This document shows positions 61,779-64,000 of a DNA stretch of 64,000 nucleotides, piece after piece. Numbering within the stretch: position 1 is the stretch's first letter; the number at the start of each line of letters is the position of its first letter. Position numbers and translations under genes: made by a program. Source of the stretch: Streptomyces sp. NBC_00341 (GTDB taxonomy: Bacteria > Actinomycetota > Actinomycetes > Streptomycetales > Streptomycetaceae); assembly GCF_041435055.1 (NCBI RefSeq), contig NZ_CP108002.1, positions 5,270,001 to 5,334,000 of the forward strand. The letters run 5' to 3'. The notes below the pieces were generated by a model. That model was not told the DNA's origin. It saw only the letters and a program-made list of their open reading frames with translations, and ran no database searches.

Positions 61779-62219
61779 ATGAGCGTAAGCAGCGTAAGCA
61801 GCGTGAGCAGTGTGAGGGACGCGGTTTCCGCAGCACCGCGGCAGGGTGGGCCGGGCCCCGACGTACGGGAGCCGATGTGCCCGTCCCGGGTGGTGCTCGA
61901 ACACGTCACCAGCCGCTGGGGGGTCCTGGTGCTCGCCGCCCTGCTGGAGCGCTCGTACCGCTTCAGCGAGCTGCGCCGCGAGGTCGGCGGGGTCAGCGAG
62001 AAGATGCTGTCGCAGACGCTCCGGACGCTGGAGCGGGACGGCTTCGTGGACCGGGACGCCAAGCCGGTCATCCCGCCCCGGGTGGACTACACGCTCACCG
62101 CGATGGGCCGGGAGGCCGCCGAGCAGGTGTGGGGCCTGGCCCGCTGGTCGGAGCGGCAGCTGGACGCGGTGGACGCGGCGCGCACGGCGTACGACGCGAG
62201 CGCCCGGGGTTCCGGCTGA
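61779..62219 (+). CDS. HxlR-family redox-type regulator
   Basis: 146 aa. DUF24 winged helix: CPSRVVLEHVTSRWGVLVLA (34-53), FSELRREVGGVSEKMLSQTL (HTH), and the wing VDYTLTAMGRE. It has one cysteine, Cys34, at the position of the redox-sensing cysteine of QorR/YodB/HypR. The N-terminus encodes a 3-residue tandem repeat (SVSSVSSVSSV) from a 9-base DNA repeat AGCAGCGTA. Divergent from the qorB-like gene and probably its quinone- or disulfide-responsive repressor. Confidence 0.9.
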   Translation: MSVSSVSSVSSVRDAVSAAPRQGGPGPDVREPMCPSRVVLEHVTSRWGVLVLAALLERSYRFSELRREVGGVSEKMLSQTLRTLERDGFVDRDAKPVIPPRVDYTLTAMGREAAEQVWGLARWSERQLDAVDAARTAYDASARGSG

Positions 62220-62235
62220 ACCGCGCGCCGGGCGG

Positions 62236-64000
62236 TCAGCCCGTACGGGGCCGGTGCCGCTCCTCCATCGCCCGCAGCGCCCGTGAGACGTCGAACGGCA
62301 GGATCGTCACCACCACGTGCGGCAGCTGCGTCAGCGTTTTGCCCATCTTCTCGCCGGTGCCCCGGTGCAGCAGCTTGCCGAGCGCGTTGCTGTACATCCG
62401 CCGGGGCACCAGGACCGTCAGCCAGGTCTCCCCGTCCTCCGTGCTGCGGTAGGCGAGCTCCTTCATCGCGTGGCGCAGCCGCCGGTCCGGGCACGCCACT
62501 AGCTCCAGCGGGACGGCGGTGGCGGACGTCGCCTCCCAGCGGGCGGCCAGCCGTCCGGCGTACGCCTCGTCGATCGAGAAGTGCACCGCCCGGATCTCGT
62601 CGGGCCGCAGCTCATGGGCGTACCGCAGAGCCGTCAGCGTCGCCAGGTCGAGCGCCTCGACCAGCACCAGGACCAGATGGCGGCTGTACACCGCCCGGTC
62701 CGCGCCCGGGGCCTGGATGCCCTGGAGCGCGGCGGCCTCGCGCCGGTACTCGCGGTTGATCCGGGTCAGCGTCCACACCCCCAGCGGGAAGATCACCACG
62801 ACCAGCCAGGCGCCCTCGGTGAACTTGGTGACCGCGAAGATCAGCACGACCGCGGCGGAGGTGACCGCCGCGAGCGCGTTGAGCGTGATCTTCGCCCTGC
62901 GGTAGCGGTCCCGGCGCCGCAGGTGGTAGACGGTGAGCCCGGCCCCCGCCATGGTGAACGCGGTGAACACGCCGATCGCGTACAGCGCCACCAGCTTGTC
63001 CACACTGGCGCCGGTCACCAGGAGCAGCGCCAGCGAGACGACGGTCAGCGCGATGATGCCGTTGGAGAACGCGAGACGGTGCCCGCGCCGGGTCAGCACC
63101 CGTGGCAGGAACCGGTCCTCCGCGACGAAGCTGGCCAGGTAGGGGAAGCCGGTGAACGGGGTGTTGGCGCCCGTGTAGAGGACCAGCGCCGTCGCCAGCT
63201 GCACGAAGACCAGCCCGGCCGTGCCGAGGAGGCCGCCGCCGAAGGCGAGATGGGCCTCCTGCGCGATGACGGTCGGCGTGCCGTCCGTGTACGGGACGGC
63301 ATGGGTGAAGTGGGCCAGCGTCGAGACCCCGAGCACAAGGACGCCCAGGATCACGCTCATCGTGATCAGCGTGCGCCGCGCGTTGCGGCCCTGGGGCTCG
63401 CGGAACGCGGAGATGCCGTTGGAGATCGCCTCCAGCCCGGTGAGCGACGAGCCGCCGTTGGCGAACGAGCGCAGCACGATGAAGAGCGAGGCCCCGTACA
63501 GCCAGCCGTCGCCCGGGGTGCCGAGCGGCACGACCCCGGCGGCGTGCAGATCGGCGTGCGGCAGCCCGCCGGTGAGCCCGCGCAGCGCGGCGGCGAGCAG
63601 GACCAGCCCGACGGCGGCCATGAAGAGGTAGGCGGGCAGCGCGAAGAGCCGGCCCGCCTCCCGGACCCCGCGCAGGTTCCCGTACGCGAGGAGCACGATC
63701 ACCGCGACGGAGACCGGCAGCTGGAGATGGTCCAGGCCGGTGAACTCGTCGCCCGCCAGATGGGCGAGCGAGATGAGGGCGTTGGTGCCGGCCGAGACCT
63801 GTACGGCGACGGTGACGATGTAGTCGACGAGCAGCGCCACGGCGGCGATCTGCGCGACGTTCGGCCCGAAGTTCTCCCGGGCGACGACGTACGAGCCGCC
63901 CGCCCGGGTGTAGATCGTCACCACATCGCTGTAACAGAGCGTCAGCAGCAGCAGTACCAGCAGGATCGCGAAGGTCACCGGCATCAGCAGCGTGAACGCG
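62236..64000 (-). CDS. APC-family amino-acid/potassium-type permease, N-terminal partial
   Basis: Frame open beyond the right edge, so the start is missing; the ~582 residues from an internal Met at 63984 plus five upstream codons remain. About ten helices are visible: GGSYVVARENFG with ARENFGPNVAQ (the APC helix-1b/2 region), YIVTVAVQVSAGTNALISLA, SSLTGLEAISNGISAFREPQ (the helix-6 glutamate region of APC transporters) and later helices. The C-terminal ~170 residues (SRHLVLVLVEALDLATLTAL...) form a universal-stress-protein-like cytoplasmic domain. Closest group: APC permeases with USP-like tails of the KdpD/KimA-like type. Confidence 0.9.
   Translation of the reverse strand, partial: AFTLLMPVTFAILLVLLLLTLCYSDVVTIYTRAGGSYVVARENFGPNVAQIAAVALLVDYIVTVAVQVSAGTNALISLAHLAGDEFTGLDHLQLPVSVAVIVLLAYGNLRGVREAGRLFALPAYLFMAAVGLVLLAAALRGLTGGLPHADLHAAGVVPLGTPGDGWLYGASLFIVLRSFANGGSSLTGLEAISNGISAFREPQGRNARRTLITMSVILGVLVLGVSTLAHFTHAVPYTDGTPTVIAQEAHLAFGGGLLGTAGLVFVQLATALVLYTGANTPFTGFPYLASFVAEDRFLPRVLTRRGHRLAFSNGIIALTVVSLALLLVTGASVDKLVALYAIGVFTAFTMAGAGLTVYHLRRRDRYRRAKITLNALAAVTSAAVVLIFAVTKFTEGAWLVVVIFPLGVWTLTRINREYRREAAALQGIQAPGADRAVYSRHLVLVLVEALDLATLTALRYAHELRPDEIRAVHFSIDEAYAGRLAARWEATSATAVPLELVACPDRRLRHAMKELAYRSTEDGETWLTVLVPRRMYSNALGKLLHRGTGEKMGKTLTQLPHVVVTILPFDVSRALRAMEERHRPRTG

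Overview
The window is high-GC actinobacterial chromosome, almost certainly Streptomyces. The evidence is strong G/C third-codon bias, GTG/TTG starts, a WhiJ/AbaA-type regulator locus (HTH regulator + DUF397 + HATPase), a 14-gene nuoA-N operon flanked by an NlpC/P60 hydrolase and a polyprenyl diphosphate synthase, and a TTA-containing regulator beside a RiPP cluster. All assignments rest on reading motifs and translations by eye; no database search was run.

Layout. (1) 1-7477 is accessory DNA. It holds the 3' end of a giant RHS/YD-repeat polymorphic toxin whose C-terminus carries an HExxH motif, overlapped by a probable lipoprotein immunity gene. Downstream lie an IS630-type transposase remnant, a decayed second copy of the RHS 3' end and an orphan four-helix membrane protein. 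(2) 7719-12747 holds a solitary hydroxymethylbilane synthase paralogue, two HATPase anti-sigma-like proteins, a MerR-like regulator, and an HTH/DUF397 pair whose promoter carries tandem 16-bp repeats that recur as an inverted pair about 1.2 kb away. (3) 12838-18357 is the highlight: a compact lasso-peptide locus of the albusnodin type. It has an HTH regulator with a TTA codon, an M20-like peptidase with altered metal ligands, a 43-aa precursor (core GQGQGSSEDKRRAYN), a lasso cyclase, a fused leader-binding/protease B protein and a GNAT acetyltransferase. An MFS transporter converges on it.

(4) 19847-37630 has an NlpC/P60 hydrolase, then the complete, translationally coupled nuoA-N operon for proton-pumping NADH:menaquinone oxidoreductase, with a good Rex-type operator upstream. 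(5) 37781-50314 is mostly housekeeping: RecQ, a 54-bp tandem repeat array, GPP34 and fumarylacetoacetase, an operon of a POT peptide transporter with a CocE-type hydrolase, polyprenyl diphosphate synthase, a LolA-like exported protein and an ABC exporter. (6) 50512-64000 is an adaptive region: two TetR regulators, a TetX-like monooxygenase with a large dyad operator, a HAD phosphatase, a DD-peptidase-like serine hydrolase, a VOC protein, a class F sortase with a membrane-anchored surface protein, an aromatic-hydroxylase-type flavoprotein, RarD, a QorB/HxlR redox pair and a partial APC permease.

Functional links: menaquinone side-chain synthesis (45813) serves the same respiratory chain as nuo. 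The lasso genes form one maturation line: precursor, leader removal, macrolactam closure, lysine acetylation. The RHS region looks like a toxin/immunity locus that has been reshuffled by duplication and insertion-sequence activity.
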